NCBI GenBank assembly: GCA_019915135.1
Contig: JAHLMK010000013.1
Span: 1,302,001 to 1,366,000 of the forward strand
From: Strobilurus pachycystidiatus
Taxonomy: Eukaryota; Basidiomycota; Agaricomycetes; Agaricales; Physalacriaceae
Direction: 5' to 3'
DNA length: 64,000 bases
Shown: positions 11,856 through 22,515 of the stretch, piece by piece
Numbering within the stretch: position 1 is the first letter of the stretch
Layout of the letters: every line of letters starts with the position of its first letter
Position numbers and translations under genes: made by a program
The notes under the pieces: generated by a model
Database searches by the model: none
What the model was told of the DNA's origin: nothing
What the model saw: the letters and a program-made list of their open reading frames with translations, nothing else

Positions 11856-12797
11856 ATGAGCGACGCAAAGGTTCGAAGGCTCTGAGAGGTTCTTGACTCA
11901 TTGACATTCATATTCTTCAGTCCGCAGAGTCGTGTCCAGACGTGCCCCCGGACGATGAGAGTGAAGGCTCGTCCGCAACGCATGTAGGTCCAAATACAAC
12001 ATGCTCATAGCGCATTTTTGATGGTTTTTCAGTCTCCGCTTGACATAGACATACCCCAGGACGGGGTTCCAAATCTTCCCATTATCCGCTCCGAACTTCT
12101 TCGCTCGGAAGTTGCGCTTCACGCCAATGTTCAATTTCTCTCCGTGCAGGTAGCCAGGCATGTTCCGCACCGTAAACATCCTGTCCTACTGGAGCTGAGA
12201 TCAATCTCCTATACTCTCTTGTCCACCGTTGACACGGCGATGGAGAATGCCAAATACTTCCTGAGCAGCTGCTCCGGTACCTTTCGCGTTTCATACAGGG
12301 CTGGACGACCGCTCGGCGAAAAGGCTTTGCGGTTCTACGAGCAGACAACCTCCGCCTGTCGTCGTGCTGCTGATGCCCTTCCACTTGTTGAATCGCGTCT
12401 TGACCACCTCGAGCAACAGCTGGTGCTTGAGCTCGGCGGCCCACCCGGGTACATGTATTTCCTTCGCGCGCTCCAACAGATCCCCTTTGCTGGCTTGGGA
12501 ACTCGGGCCTCATTGGTTGATGATATTCCTATGCTGATGCACACAACCAGACTCCACATACGAGAGATCGTAGATCTACTCCAGTTCTTGGAGGCGAGAC
12601 TGATTCGATTTCAATCGGCATTCCAAGATTCATCTTGGGCACGCCGCGAATGTGATGCAGAAGTGTATGTGAAAGCGTTGCGCGATCTCTCGAATCTCTA
12701 CAGTACCCATGCGCCGAACGTTCATTATCTGATGTATGGCCTAAAGGACGGTAATGGGGTGGTTTGGCTGGACTCACTTTTTACGACAAATGGATAG
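11856..12797 (+). CDS. Helical protein of unknown function (gene A)
   Basis: Three exons, 11856-11870, 11921-11983 and 12033-12797, close in phase to 280 aa. Both small 5' exons and both introns are conserved in the paralogue at 22867-23828, so this start is preferred over a later in-frame ATG at 12021. The N-terminus is acidic and Ser-rich. The rest is mainly amphipathic helix with conserved blocks such as ARHVPHRKHPVLLELRS and QIPFAGLGTRASLVDDIP. There is no signal peptide, membrane segment or catalytic motif that I can identify. It reads toward gene B, 275 bp downstream. Confidence 0.8.
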
Positions 12798-13072
12798 TCC
12801 CTTGATTTTACGGACTAACACGCTATGAATCGTCTCACGTTTGACATGTCCATCAGCTATTTGCTACTGAACCTTATGATTCCTTCCTTACGAAACCATT
12901 CAAATTGACTAGTACGCAGTACAGCTTGTGGCTGTCAGACCGTCGTATAAGTACCATACTCATGTTTGAGTGTTTAGAGCACCTCTGCGCCATTTGGTGC
13001 TTGCTCATAATCCAGACGCGACATCCTCACACAAAAGCAGAAAGAATCGCCCAGCCTACGTCGAGCACATGC

Positions 13073-14784
13073 ATGATGCATCCGTCACGGAGGGCAGACC
13101 AATCCCAGAGGGCTCCCGTTTCACCGCCGCCCTCTTTGTCCCCCCCATTCTTCTCGTCACCCGCTGAGCTTACAACCGAGCTTTCCGGCACAAATGCGTC
13201 GGAGATAACCATCACTGCTCATAATATACTCCATCGCGGAAGAACTGGTGGTTTTGCTTACTTTACACACCTCATGAATGTATACAAGCCTGTGCTTGAC
13301 CTATACGGCGAAATCAGGAACAGTTCCGTCGGCTTGTAAGTACGCTAGAATGTGGTTGCTGATGTTACCTCTGATTCAATTCTCTTTTAGTTTCGAACAC
13401 ACACAACGCGATCTGCGCGATATCATCCATGGATCGCTTGTCATTGCAGATTCTACACAGGCTTTGAAAGATGCCCGCGCCGGACAGTACATCGATAATC
13501 TCGTGTCCCTCCTGGCCGCCCCACGGGTATCCGCCTCCGGGCAGTTGCCAGAGACACCACTTGGAACAGCCTGCGATGTTCTGGACATTTACAACTCCAA
13601 GTTCTCCCAAGATGTGGACAGTGAGATCAAGCATCTTCAACGATGCCTCGAGACTATCCACAAAGTATGCATTCTCCATTGTCTTCCCTTTGGCTGTTGC
13701 TGAAGCTTGTCCTCCTACTATCCAGAGTGACTTCAACGGACGCACCAAGTTTACTGCCATATCTCACAAGGGTTTGAGGGCAGTGGGGGTGATGGCCACT
13801 CTTGCAGGTATTGTCACCGGCCTCATGCACAATGTGGTGGTTGGCTCCCGGATCATGACTGCTGGGGGTGCAGTCACAAACCTTGGAAGTACGTCAAATC
13901 TTACATTTTGCAAAGATTCTAATTTTTCATGTTAACATCAGCTATGGCAAGTGGAACAATCTCTGTACAACGGATGGAAGTCATTCGAAAACACGTTACA
14001 ACATTGAAAGGACTTCTCCACCTTAGTCACATTGCATGGACAGAGTTGTTCAATCTGTTTTCTCGTCTTGCCATAGAGGAAACTCTGGACGATGTCCTTA
14101 ACAATCCCATGGAGATTGAGCACATTCTCACATTTTGCAAGTCCTTTCGTATGTGTGTGAGTGATCTTTCACTGACAGCAGTAACTTGCAATGACTGAAC
14201 ACTCCTCCCACCATTAGTTCTTGGACGGGTTCGACGAGTTCGAAAACTTTATTCATCTATCTGTCACTGGCGTATACGACGGAGAGCTTCGCACTTGCCC
14301 GTTGAGCATACAGGACTATCAATATAACCACTATCTAGGAAAAGATATAACCAACAAGAAAAGCCGCCCTGACCTGCCAATGTCATTGCAACAGACTCTC
14401 ACTTGCCGTAACGTCTTCCAGCCAGTATCGGACACGATAGACTTCATACTCTCTTACCGGCGAGGTCAAGGATCAGAGACTGCACAGCAGCACATGCTCT
14501 CAGATATTCCAGTGGCTACGCACTGGCAATTTCAGGCTCCAGGAACATCGACGACTCGAATTCATTCAGCTTTGATTATGCCATCCGCCCCTCATCCTCA
14601 GGTTATTTTCCTTCCATACATATATGTATGGCCGCTGATAGCTCTAACTAAACAGGTGCAAGTACCGCCACCGACCAGGTCAGTGCCGTCGTCTTCGCGA
14701 CGCGGTGGATCATCGCGGGGTGACGAGAGATCTCAGTCTGACCAAGCCAGAGGCGCCGGTTTCTCCGAAGCAGTTTGGTTTTAG
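13073..14784 (+). CDS. Helical protein with hydrophobic hairpin, unknown function (gene B)
   Basis: Six exons, 13073-13335, 13391-13664, 13726-13888, 13942-14156, 14218-14601 and 14656-14784, close in phase to 475 aa. Long predicted helices flank a hydrophobic, Gly/Ala-rich stretch at about residues 190-235 (GVMATLAGIVTGLMHNVVVG, then TAGGAVTNLG) that could form a hairpin or two membrane-contacting helices. The C-terminal 45 residues are Ser/Arg-rich and low complexity. I do not recognise the family. The layout helix bundle, hydrophobic hairpin, helix bundle is seen in several alpha-helical membrane-active proteins, but nothing in the sequence proves such a role. The 3' end lies only 46 bp from the Ngaro element, whose insertion may have altered the original terminator. 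Confidence 0.7.
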
Positions 14785-14829
14785 GTAGATCGCCGCCCCA
14801 CCAAAGTATTGACCGGCGTTTACGCTGGC

Positions 14830-15029
14830 ATTTACGACGGGGCGTTTACCATTTCCACTTTGTCTCCGATATTCGTAAATAAAACTTGTTTTATTTCGAT
14901 CCTATGAAACCGTGTGATCAGAAGGCTGAACACTGGATGCTGTGAGTTGGGTGATGGGAAACGGTTGGTTCGAACCGAACCTTCGCGTTTTCCTGTGGTC
15001 GAAAGGAAAGGAAAGGGTCTCGATGACCC
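14830..15029 (-). repeat. Ngaro B2 repeat (outer 3' end)
   Basis: These 200 bp are identical to 15284-15483 (offset 454). The match ends at the element boundary on one side and at an internal divergence at 15030 on the other. An 83-bp spacer (15030-15112) separates it from A2. Confidence 0.95.
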
Positions 15030-15112
15030 GAACCTTTCGATCCTAACATCCAGAAGTCCTGCTTCCTAACCAATCCTCCAATCCAACCTAATTTCAGGTG
15101 TGGGCGGGTGGG

Positions 15113-15285
15113 CCGAAAAGACTCGATAGAGTCGATAGCTGCGCTTCAGAGAGCTGCAGCGCGAGATCCGAAATCGTAGATAAAGGGGAAACGACAAGTG
15201 AGCTACGATCACGTGTCTATGGTACGCTGCGTAAATCCTCGCCTCAATTCCTCCTACCCGCGCCAGCCCCCTTGAGGCTACTAAT
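15113..15285 (-). repeat. Ngaro A2 repeat
   Basis: These 173 bp are identical to the 5' terminal repeat at 22516-22688 (offset 7403). A2 directly abuts B1, with a 2-base overlap that cannot be assigned. This is the junction thought to template the circular intermediate. Confidence 0.95.
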
Positions 15286-15483
15286 TTACGACGGGGCGTT
15301 TACCATTTCCACTTTGTCTCCGATATTCGTAAATAAAACTTGTTTTATTTCGATCCTATGAAACCGTGTGATCAGAAGGCTGAACACTGGATGCTGTGAG
15401 TTGGGTGATGGGAAACGGTTGGTTCGAACCGAACCTTCGCGTTTTCCTGTGGTCGAAAGGAAAGGAAAGGGTCTCGATGACCC
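15284..15483 (-). repeat. Ngaro B1 repeat
   Basis: This is the identical copy of B2. It is also the sequence immediately 5' of the antisense gene at 15654, so that gene's promoter probably lies in or next to it. Confidence 0.95.
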
Positions 15484-15653
15484 AAACCGTCGAAGCTACA
15501 GCGCGTCGCGATCCTTTCCTAGAGAGAGACTACCCCCACCCAAGCTGTCGAATCGGCATCCTAAACTCCGCCCCTTTGATCCGCCGGTCTTTGCCGCCCA
15601 TCATTACTTTAACTCTTTTCGGCGCTTAACGACCTTTCTCTGTAACCGCCATC

Positions 15654-16306
15654 ATGCCTCCCTCCCCAACCATTAGTCCCGACGCCTCTGACGCCGCTAC
15701 CCGTCGTGCCGCTCGCGCCGTTGAGGCCCGCATCGAGCTTCGTGACCTCCTCGGTGGACTCAAGAATGTCCACGATCTTGTTTCCGATGAAACCCGCACC
15801 GGTACGCTTTTCTTTCTCTTTCGCTTCTTGTGCTAACAACTTTGTCTTTTGGTCAGACGACGTCGTCGATATGGCTAAGCTCCTCTGTTCTCGATACGGT
15901 GAAGATGAGGTCATGGCGAAATGTGCGTTTCTGCTTTCTCTAGTGCTTCGTTCCCACTAAAATCTTTTTACTAGCTCTTGTATCTTCCTTTGCCGAACCG
16001 TACCCCCCTTTTGGAATCTCTCCCACCACCGGTCAGGGTGAACTCGGTTCGGCCCTCGTCGGCCTCGGCAGGATGAATTGGGCCCCGACTTTCGAGTTCA
16101 TCGGTGTTCGTAACTTCGTCGACCTCCGTCTTCTTGCCACCCTCTGTGCGCCCTCCTTTCTGTCCTTTTTCCTTTTTCCTCATTCTTTCCAACTAGATCA
16201 TTCTTCCGCCACCAACGTCAATCGACTCCTCTGGGTCGCTCTCGAAGTCGGTCCCTCCTTCGACGATGTCAATGTCGTCGGCCGACTTTTGGAGGACTAT
16301 CGTTAG
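15654..16306 (+). CDS. Four-exon gene antisense within the Ngaro element, unknown function
   Basis: Exons 15654-15801, 15857-15922, 15975-16145 and 16197-16306 join in phase at all three junctions to 495 nt (164 aa plus stop). The introns are 55, 52 and 51 bp with GT-AG ends, like the host's. The protein has an Ala/Arg-rich helical start (ATRRAARAVEARIELRDLL) and a helical C-terminus ending VVGRLLEDYR. I recognise no domain. It is convergent with the recombinase ORF, with 105 bp between stops, and starts 170 bp from B1. Because the element's genomic RNA runs the other way, these introns would not be spliced from it and would survive retrotransposition. The open frames argue for selection. Confidence 0.75.
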
Positions 16307-16411
16307 CTACGCCCTTCCACTGTAGTGTCTTTCCATCTTCCGTTCTTCTGAGTCCAATTAGTTTTCGTGTACACTGTAGTAAAAGAATGTATTGGTGTAG
16401 TTTCGTGTTTT

Positions 16412-17476
16412 CTAATCTCGAGTTTGTAAAAGTTCGACGTGCATGATCCCTAAGGTGTCGACGCTCCTCCAATAACGGAGAAATGCGTCCGAAGACCATC
16501 GTCCCAACGCCTTCACAACGTCCGGATGAACCCCTTGTAAGAGATAATGGGTTGTCCCTCCAATCCTAAAGCTGTGTCCCGTAATCCTTCTCATCCCCTT
16601 TGCTTCCCAAATCTGGTTGCACCTCGTCATGAACGCCTTCTTCGACAGGATTCTCCTATTTCCTTCCTTGTCGATATACGAGGCCAATGGAGTCGCGCTC
16701 TTGATCCCGTTCGCGTCCATGTGTCCGAGCAGTGCTGGTATCGGATTCACCTTCCCCCTCTGTGCGCATATCATCACGTCTTCCCCCGCCGTTTGCTCCG
16801 TCTTCGTCGACGGAAAGTGGATCGAGCGTGATCCCGCGTCCGACATCGGCTCTCCAACGTCTTTGCCTGTAGGGTTTTTCGCCGCGTCGAATTTCTCCAA
16901 CTTTGGCGAGTCCGGTAGCAGTTCCCCTAGCCTGACTTGGCCAAAGAATGCAGCGTATGCCGCCGACTTGACCGATATGTCCTTTCCGTCGGACATGTCC
17001 AATCCCTCCTCCAGAGCTCTCAGCCTCTTCAGCGTCACCGGTCTTCTCTTCTGCTTCTTGCATCCTTTCGGCGCCGCCCTCACCACCCCTTCCATCACGT
17101 ATTTCAGCTGTGTCGACGGCGACCAGTCCAGTCGATTTCTGATATGGAAGGCCCTGATTCCGTGTACTTTCGCTGCGATGCTCGCGCTGCCGGGTTTGCC
17201 CAGCCAAGATGCCGCGAAATCGTCCACATTCTGCGCTTTCGCCGGGAATCGTTCAGTTCGTCCTATACCGTTCGCGTCGGCCCATTCTAGGTAACTCTTG
17301 AGTCCCACCCGGTGTTGCTTTTGCGTGCTAATCGCCCATGCGCGGTCCAGTGCCGCCTTTGTCTGCGGAGGAATCCTTGGTATGCAGTCCGCGTATTCAC
17401 GTCGCACTACTTCCTCGAAATCGACTGCTCGTAGGATGACCCGCTGTTCTACTTTTTGAACAGAAAGGCGGCGCAC
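16412..17476 (-). CDS. Ngaro tyrosine recombinase
   Basis: About 354 codons are open. The N-terminal part has a SAM-like core-binding fold region (STQKQHRVGLKSYLEWADAN). The catalytic part keeps the R of box I (QVRLGELL, about residue 180), HSFR of box II (about 300), and the nucleophilic Tyr in LRYWRS (about 334). The second box II position reads W (GRW) rather than H. It would cut and rejoin the element's circular DNA at integration. No ATG opens this frame: the first usable codon is GTG at 17476 and the next in-frame ATG lies too far inside. The true start must come from a splice, a fusion to upstream sequence, or non-ATG initiation. Confidence 0.88.
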   Translation of the reverse strand: MRRLSVQKVEQRVILRAVDFEEVVRREYADCIPRIPPQTKAALDRAWAISTQKQHRVGLKSYLEWADANGIGRTERFPAKAQNVDDFAASWLGKPGSASIAAKVHGIRAFHIRNRLDWSPSTQLKYVMEGVVRAAPKGCKKQKRRPVTLKRLRALEEGLDMSDGKDISVKSAAYAAFFGQVRLGELLPDSPKLEKFDAAKNPTGKDVGEPMSDAGSRSIHFPSTKTEQTAGEDVMICAQRGKVNPIPALLGHMDANGIKSATPLASYIDKEGNRRILSKKAFMTRCNQIWEAKGMRRITGHSFRIGGTTHYLLQGVHPDVVKALGRWSSDAFLRYWRSVDTLGIMHVELLQTRD

Positions 17477-17656
17477 CTCTTTGTTTCCCTGCTGAAAGCG
17501 TCCGTCCGTTCTTTTCTTGGGTCTTGTAGATAGTCATTTTCGCCCTACGCGAGTGTGTTAAAGGTAATGATCGTGGTATTGGTATGGGTTCCTTGAAACC
17601 CTAACCCCAATAGCTATCTCCTTGAGATTTCCCGTTTCCGCAATGAGTTAATTTAT

Positions 17657-19453
17657 TTAAGCTACTACCTCTGCATGTGTTATCGCGTTCTCTAGAAACG
17701 GCCTCAGATGCTTTGGCATCTTCGGCGGGTATTGTAAAATGTCTTTCTTTCTTCCAAATTCCCCTCTCGATGGCGCGTCCGCCACATTCTCCTTCGTCGA
17801 CACATATTCGATGGTCAACCAAATGTCGAAATCCTGCATTAGACTCACGATCCTTCGGAGAATGGCGTTCTGCTGTTTTCCCCTTGACCGTCCTGCGCGA
17901 AGTCCGCCGATAACTCCTTGGTTGTCCGAGAGTAGTCTGATGTGGGATCCCGAATAGCCCGCGGCCTTCAAGGTTCTGACCGCCAGCTCGATAGCGACCA
18001 TCTCGCCCCAACCGATATCCCTTCCCTCTGACTTCCATCCCTTCTTCAACTTCCAAGCAAGCCACTTCCCGTTTATCACCAATCCAATCCCCCACGACGT
18101 CGAGGCGTCCACCATGATCGAGATGTCCTCCCGCACCGGTTTTGGCTTGATGCAATTCATCCCGACAAAGTCCTCCTCCAGTTTCCTATACCACCACTTC
18201 AAATCCTCCGCCAGCGTCGCCGATACCGTATGCTTGACAAACTGAGGTGTCCCTTCTTTGAACGAGGCCCTCATCCGGTACAGCGACGGCATCCTCGAGC
18301 GTCCGTCTACGCAGACCAGGCAGACGTGGTTCAGCGTCCCTGCCAGGGTGTCAATCTCCTTCCTCGACATCATCGCCCCCTTCTTCAGGAATGGCTCCAG
18401 CCTCGCCCGATATTTCAATTTCTTCTTCTCCGGTAGTTGCACCTTTTTCGCCACCAGATCCCAGTCGAAACCAATATATGTGAACGTCGCCGCGAAATCG
18501 ACGAACTTCTTTCTCGCCCATGGCCATCCGACCTTCTCCGCCACCGACCATATCAGCGAGGCATCGTAACTGTAGATGAAATCCCCATCCTTCGTCTTGC
18601 CCTTGGGATAGCGGAAAAAGATGAAGTCGTCCACCCATTTCAGCACCGCCTGTATTCCGGCGAACAAAAATAGGACCACCATGGCGTCCGCGATTCGGCC
18701 AAATATTCCCGGGGATGGCGAAGCGCCGAAGTCGAGAGTAAGGTTGATGTGAATGAGGAGGTTGATAAGCACCATCATGAATAGCCGTTGAGCGGGTCGT
18801 GTCGGGACATTTCTGAATGCCGAATCCACATCGAAAACCGCCACCTGAGTTCCTTCGGGAGCCTCCGCCACTTTGAGAAAACAATCGGAGAAGGTCCCCC
18901 AGTCACATTGAAAGTCGTCCGAATCGATTACAGCGTTTATTGACGTTCGTTCTGGGTCCATTGGTATCTTCGGCTCCACTTCTCTCTCTTCCGTCGTCAA
19001 GCCCTTCCTCCTCTCCAGCTCCTCCACCGTATTGGCTGGCAATTCGTTCCGCGGGAATGAGTGATCCGTCGTGATTCTCAGCTTCCCCGGACGTTGCTCC
19101 ACCACGTTCATCGGCGCCGTTCTAAAGTAACCTGAACGCCCCGTTAGCCTCCCAATCTCTGACTGTCCCGGCGACATACCTATTTCCGCCTCCACCTCTT
19201 CTCTAGTAAAACCTCGGGAGATGCGTCCCAGTTCCATCTCCTCGCCGTATTGCTTTTCGATAAATTCCATATGCTCCTTTTCCTTTGCATGATTCGGCGG
19301 CACAAACGTTCTTGTCAATTCGAAATCTTCCAGTCCCAGCGAAAAACCCGTTCTGATCCCCACCACCACGTCCTCGAACTCTTCGAATCGTCCAGCAGCT
19401 TTCAACTCGTACTCCCAGGCGTCCGCCTTGAACGGCGTCACTATCCGTTCCAT
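17657..19453 (-). CDS. Ngaro reverse transcriptase-RNase H
   Basis: From the ATG at 19453, 68 nt after the gag stop, the protein is 598 aa. The open frame extends back to 20068, overlapping gag in another frame. RT motifs: FDVDSAFRN (about residue 206, catalytic Asp), LDFGASPSPGIFGR, and WVDDF (about 272, the YxDD-box equivalent). RNase H motifs: IMVDAS (about 447), a conserved Glu in GEMVAIELAV, LLSDNQG (about 506), and NVADAPSR (about 560). The RT copies the element's RNA in cytoplasmic particles and RNase H removes the template. The DIRS-type order RT-RH-YR and absence of a DDE integrase match the family. Confidence 0.9.
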   Translation of the reverse strand: MERIVTPFKADAWEYELKAAGRFEEFEDVVVGIRTGFSLGLEDFELTRTFVPPNHAKEKEHMEFIEKQYGEEMELGRISRGFTREEVEAEIGMSPGQSEIGRLTGRSGYFRTAPMNVVEQRPGKLRITTDHSFPRNELPANTVEELERRKGLTTEEREVEPKIPMDPERTSINAVIDSDDFQCDWGTFSDCFLKVAEAPEGTQVAVFDVDSAFRNVPTRPAQRLFMMVLINLLIHINLTLDFGASPSPGIFGRIADAMVVLFLFAGIQAVLKWVDDFIFFRYPKGKTKDGDFIYSYDASLIWSVAEKVGWPWARKKFVDFAATFTYIGFDWDLVAKKVQLPEKKKLKYRARLEPFLKKGAMMSRKEIDTLAGTLNHVCLVCVDGRSRMPSLYRMRASFKEGTPQFVKHTVSATLAEDLKWWYRKLEEDFVGMNCIKPKPVREDISIMVDASTSWGIGLVINGKWLAWKLKKGWKSEGRDIGWGEMVAIELAVRTLKAAGYSGSHIRLLSDNQGVIGGLRAGRSRGKQQNAILRRIVSLMQDFDIWLTIEYVSTKENVADAPSRGEFGRKKDILQYPPKMPKHLRPFLENAITHAEVVA

Positions 19454-19520
19454 CTCCCTTCTCAGCTCCAACTCCTCCGCCGCCCCCCTTCCTCCTTCCC
19501 CCCCTCCGTCGTCGCCCTTC

Positions 19521-22485
19521 TCAGGCTGACGGCGCGGGTGCGTGGACCACTGTGCAGTCTTGGGCGCAGTGGTTTCCTCCTCCGCAGAGTGAACAGTTGT
19601 GGAGGAACCCAATGGATGGGCAGTCGGTCTTTGTGCAGGTGCCGTAGTTGAAAGCGTTGCAGTACTCCTTTTGAGTGAGCTTGTGTCGCCAGCGACCGGC
19701 GGAACCTTCGCCGGGGAAGAAGACGAGTATGCCTTCTGGGTTGCCTTCGCAGGCTCTGGGACCATGTCCCGTGCCGCCGCAGCAGATGCACCTCTTATCG
19801 CGAGATGACGTCGAGCGTGCACCGCCCCGACTGCCCCCCCGCGAGCTACCCGCCACCGCGTTTCCGCCGAAGTTTCCCCCTCTGCTCCCGCCTCTACCTC
19901 TTCCCCGGGGCGAAGAGCTACCCCTCGCCGGTGCGCTGTGATAAGCGGATGAGCTGCCGCGGCCACCACGTGAGGAACCTCGTTGACCTTGGTTCTGGTA
20001 CGAACTGTAGCTCGACGTCCGCTTTGTCCTCCTGGCTTGCTCCTTGCACGACACCCACCTCCTCTCATCCCAGTGGTCCGGCTTCAGCATGCCGCGAGTG
20101 GTGACGAAGTGGCGGATCGATTCGCCCAAGTAGAGCTTGACCGCCAGAAACAATTCGTCGTCCTTCTGGTCGTTGCGTTCCATCAAGTCCTCGTACAGCG
20201 TCTTGAACCGCGCCACCGTATCCTTGACCGGGAGAGCGTTCGGTTCGAGGGGGATGTAGAAATCGCTCAGCGCGCGGGTGAAGTAGAGGAACGCCTGTGC
20301 GAGGTCCACGTACGAGAGCTGCAGCTCCTCCTCCGACCACGTCCCGTCTGTCGCCTTCAGAACTACTCCGCCCTCAGCGTCCACCATCATCTTCTTCCCC
20401 TCCGATTCCTTCCTGGCATCGCGACGACAAGCCACCTTCGTCAGCTGGCTCAAGTAGAGGTCCTTCTTGAAACCCGTTTCGAGGTTGGCGATAATATAGC
20501 GCGGGATGCTCATCTCGTCCCGCGACGGGAGATCCGCCAGTGTGACCAAGCGGCCGCCTGTGTCGAAACGGCCTGAGGAGCGAGCCTTCAGCTTCTCCAA
20601 CATCGGAGAGTGTTTCCGACCCTTCTTCCTGAAGAAGGGTGATGGCGACGAGGAGCGCTCTCTCTTGTCGCGGAACCTCGGAGACGCAGGGGTCGCCGGC
20701 GTGCGAGGGCTGCGGCCCGACCTCGTGGATGGAGAGACTCGCAATTTCTTCTTCTTCCTCTCTGCCGGTGACGACGTATCCTTCGCAGCCTCCGCTTGCT
20801 TGCGCTTCTTCTTGTCCGCAAAACGTTTGGCGTCCGCCTCGAGGTCGGCGTAGGACCGGTAGCCCAATGCTTCCGCAATAATCCTCGCTGGGGACGTCCG
20901 CGAATACGCGACCAAGTCCACGAATTCGCCGTCTCCATCGTCCTCCTGTGCTGACGGATGGTCCCCGAGCGATTCGAAGTGCTCGTTCTGCCTCGCGGCC
21001 TTCTCCTTGGCTCGCGCATGCAGGCCTTCCGCCAATTTGTCCGCGTCCGCCCTCAGACGCTCCTCCTCCAGACCCTGGAGACGGATTCTCTCCCTCGCCG
21101 CCGCCTTGGCCCTCTCCAGCTTTGTCTTGCGGGATTCCTCCCTCGAAGTCTCCGCCTCTCGCAGGCGGCGAGCCAAGCTGACCTCCTTTTCCCAGCGGAT
21201 GCGACGCGCCAAGCGCGCCTCGTCCTCGCGAAGGGCGCGAAGTTCTTCGTCCTCCACCTCTTCCGAGTCCGCCTCAGCGGCCCGTCGGGCTGTCTCAGCC
21301 TTGATCGCGTCCTCTCCAACCAGAGTGTGACCGTCCATCGTTCTGAAAATGACCTCGCCCGTGTCTCTGTTGATCAGGATGGAGCCGGGCTCCAATTCCC
21401 TGCGCAGGTCGTGCCATTCAGCGTCGGGCACGTCCTCCCAGTCGCCCCAGCCTACGCCCCCTTGGACCTCGTCCTCCCCCACGCGAGACTTCGACGCGTC
21501 CGGGGTCTTCTCTGAGGTTGGCGTCGCCGTCGGGCGATTGGCCTGCCTGGGCGTAGCCTTGGGTCTCCCCGCCGAGGCCGCCTCGCGTTCCGCAAGTCCT
21601 GTAAAGGACAGCATCCCAGTGGTCAGATAACAGGTCCAGCACACGTAGTGCCCCCGTACCTTTCTTGATGGCGGCAAGCCGCTCATCTTCCGTTATTCTG
21701 TCGCGACGCGGCTTCGCCGGCGTACGCGCAGGTGGAGGCTGGGACGCCCCGCCAGACTCCTTGCCGCGACCAGTTCCAGGAGCCCCCTGTGAGCGGGAGT
21801 TCCCAGTTCCAGCCGTGGCCGAGCCCGACGACCGCCCGCTTCGCTCTCCTTCCAAGATGACGGGGGACGGGAGTAAACCGCCCCCGACCTGGTCGCCCTC
21901 GAATCGAACTGAAGGGCGACGCGGCTTCGCGCCAGCCGTCGCAACGGTCCCCTTCGCAATCCGTTCCCTTGTGACGGGCGCCCGCGGCGCCGTCAAAACT
22001 CCCGCGAGCTTCGCGCCCGACCCATAGACCGTCGGCTTCGCCGACCCCAGTCCGAGAGCTGCGTTGGACTGCAGACCGTCCTCGTTGGCCGCGTGGTCCA
22101 GCGTCTCGCTCGCCGATCGACCGGCGTCCTTGTCGTGCGTGTTGAGCGCGGCGGCCGTCTTTGCCGCCTTCTTCAGCTGCGGGCCCACGTCCGGGAATTC
22201 GTCATTGTCCTCGAAGGTGTCGATGGGGTCCTGCTCGTCGTCGTCTTCCGCGTCAGAAATAGCGTCCTCGTCCTCGTCTTCGCCCGAATCCGCCTCCTTC
22301 CCACCGCCACTGTTCTCCACCGAGCTCACCATCGCCGCCACCTGCGCTGGTGTAAGCGTCTTGCTGACCGTCTGGTACAGCGGATGGTCCAGGTTGTCCG
22401 TCTCGTCCGGTTCCGTCTTCTTGACGCGAGTAGAGCGCCGCAGCGCAGGGACCGGTTCCGCTTTCTTTCCCCGTCGTTTCGACAT
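19521..22485 (-). CDS. Ngaro Gag-like protein, with a sense-strand intron
   Basis: Two exons, 22485-21660 and 21598-19521, separated by a 61-bp GT-AG intron, close in phase to 967 aa. Without splicing the first exon's frame ends at 21418 in unrelated sequence. The N-terminal half is charged and low complexity, with basic and acidic runs. A coiled-coil tract follows (EDEARLARRIRWEKEVS and on). A conserved domain around YVDLAQAFLYFTRALSDFY precedes RGG-rich repeats. Two CCHC zinc knuckles (CICCGGTGHGPRAC and CSLCGGGNHCAQDC) flank a Cys/His segment near the C-terminus. Knuckles and RGG repeats suit RNA packaging. The RT frame overlaps its last 550 nt. Confidence 0.85.
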
Positions 22486-22515
22486 CTCGCCCAAAACCAA
22501 ACGCCTTGAAAAGGT

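Noticed and set aside
12021..12032. Starting gene A at the ATG inside GATGGTTTTTCAG
   Set aside because: That stretch is a splice acceptor conserved in gene A'; two upstream exons join in phase in both copies.
16617..17294. Long open frames opposite the tyrosine recombinase and RT (plus strand) and a frame at 16656-17207
   Set aside because: Shadows of high-GC coding sequence: they lack start context, splice support and protein-like composition. Only the 15654-16306 antisense gene closes through introns.
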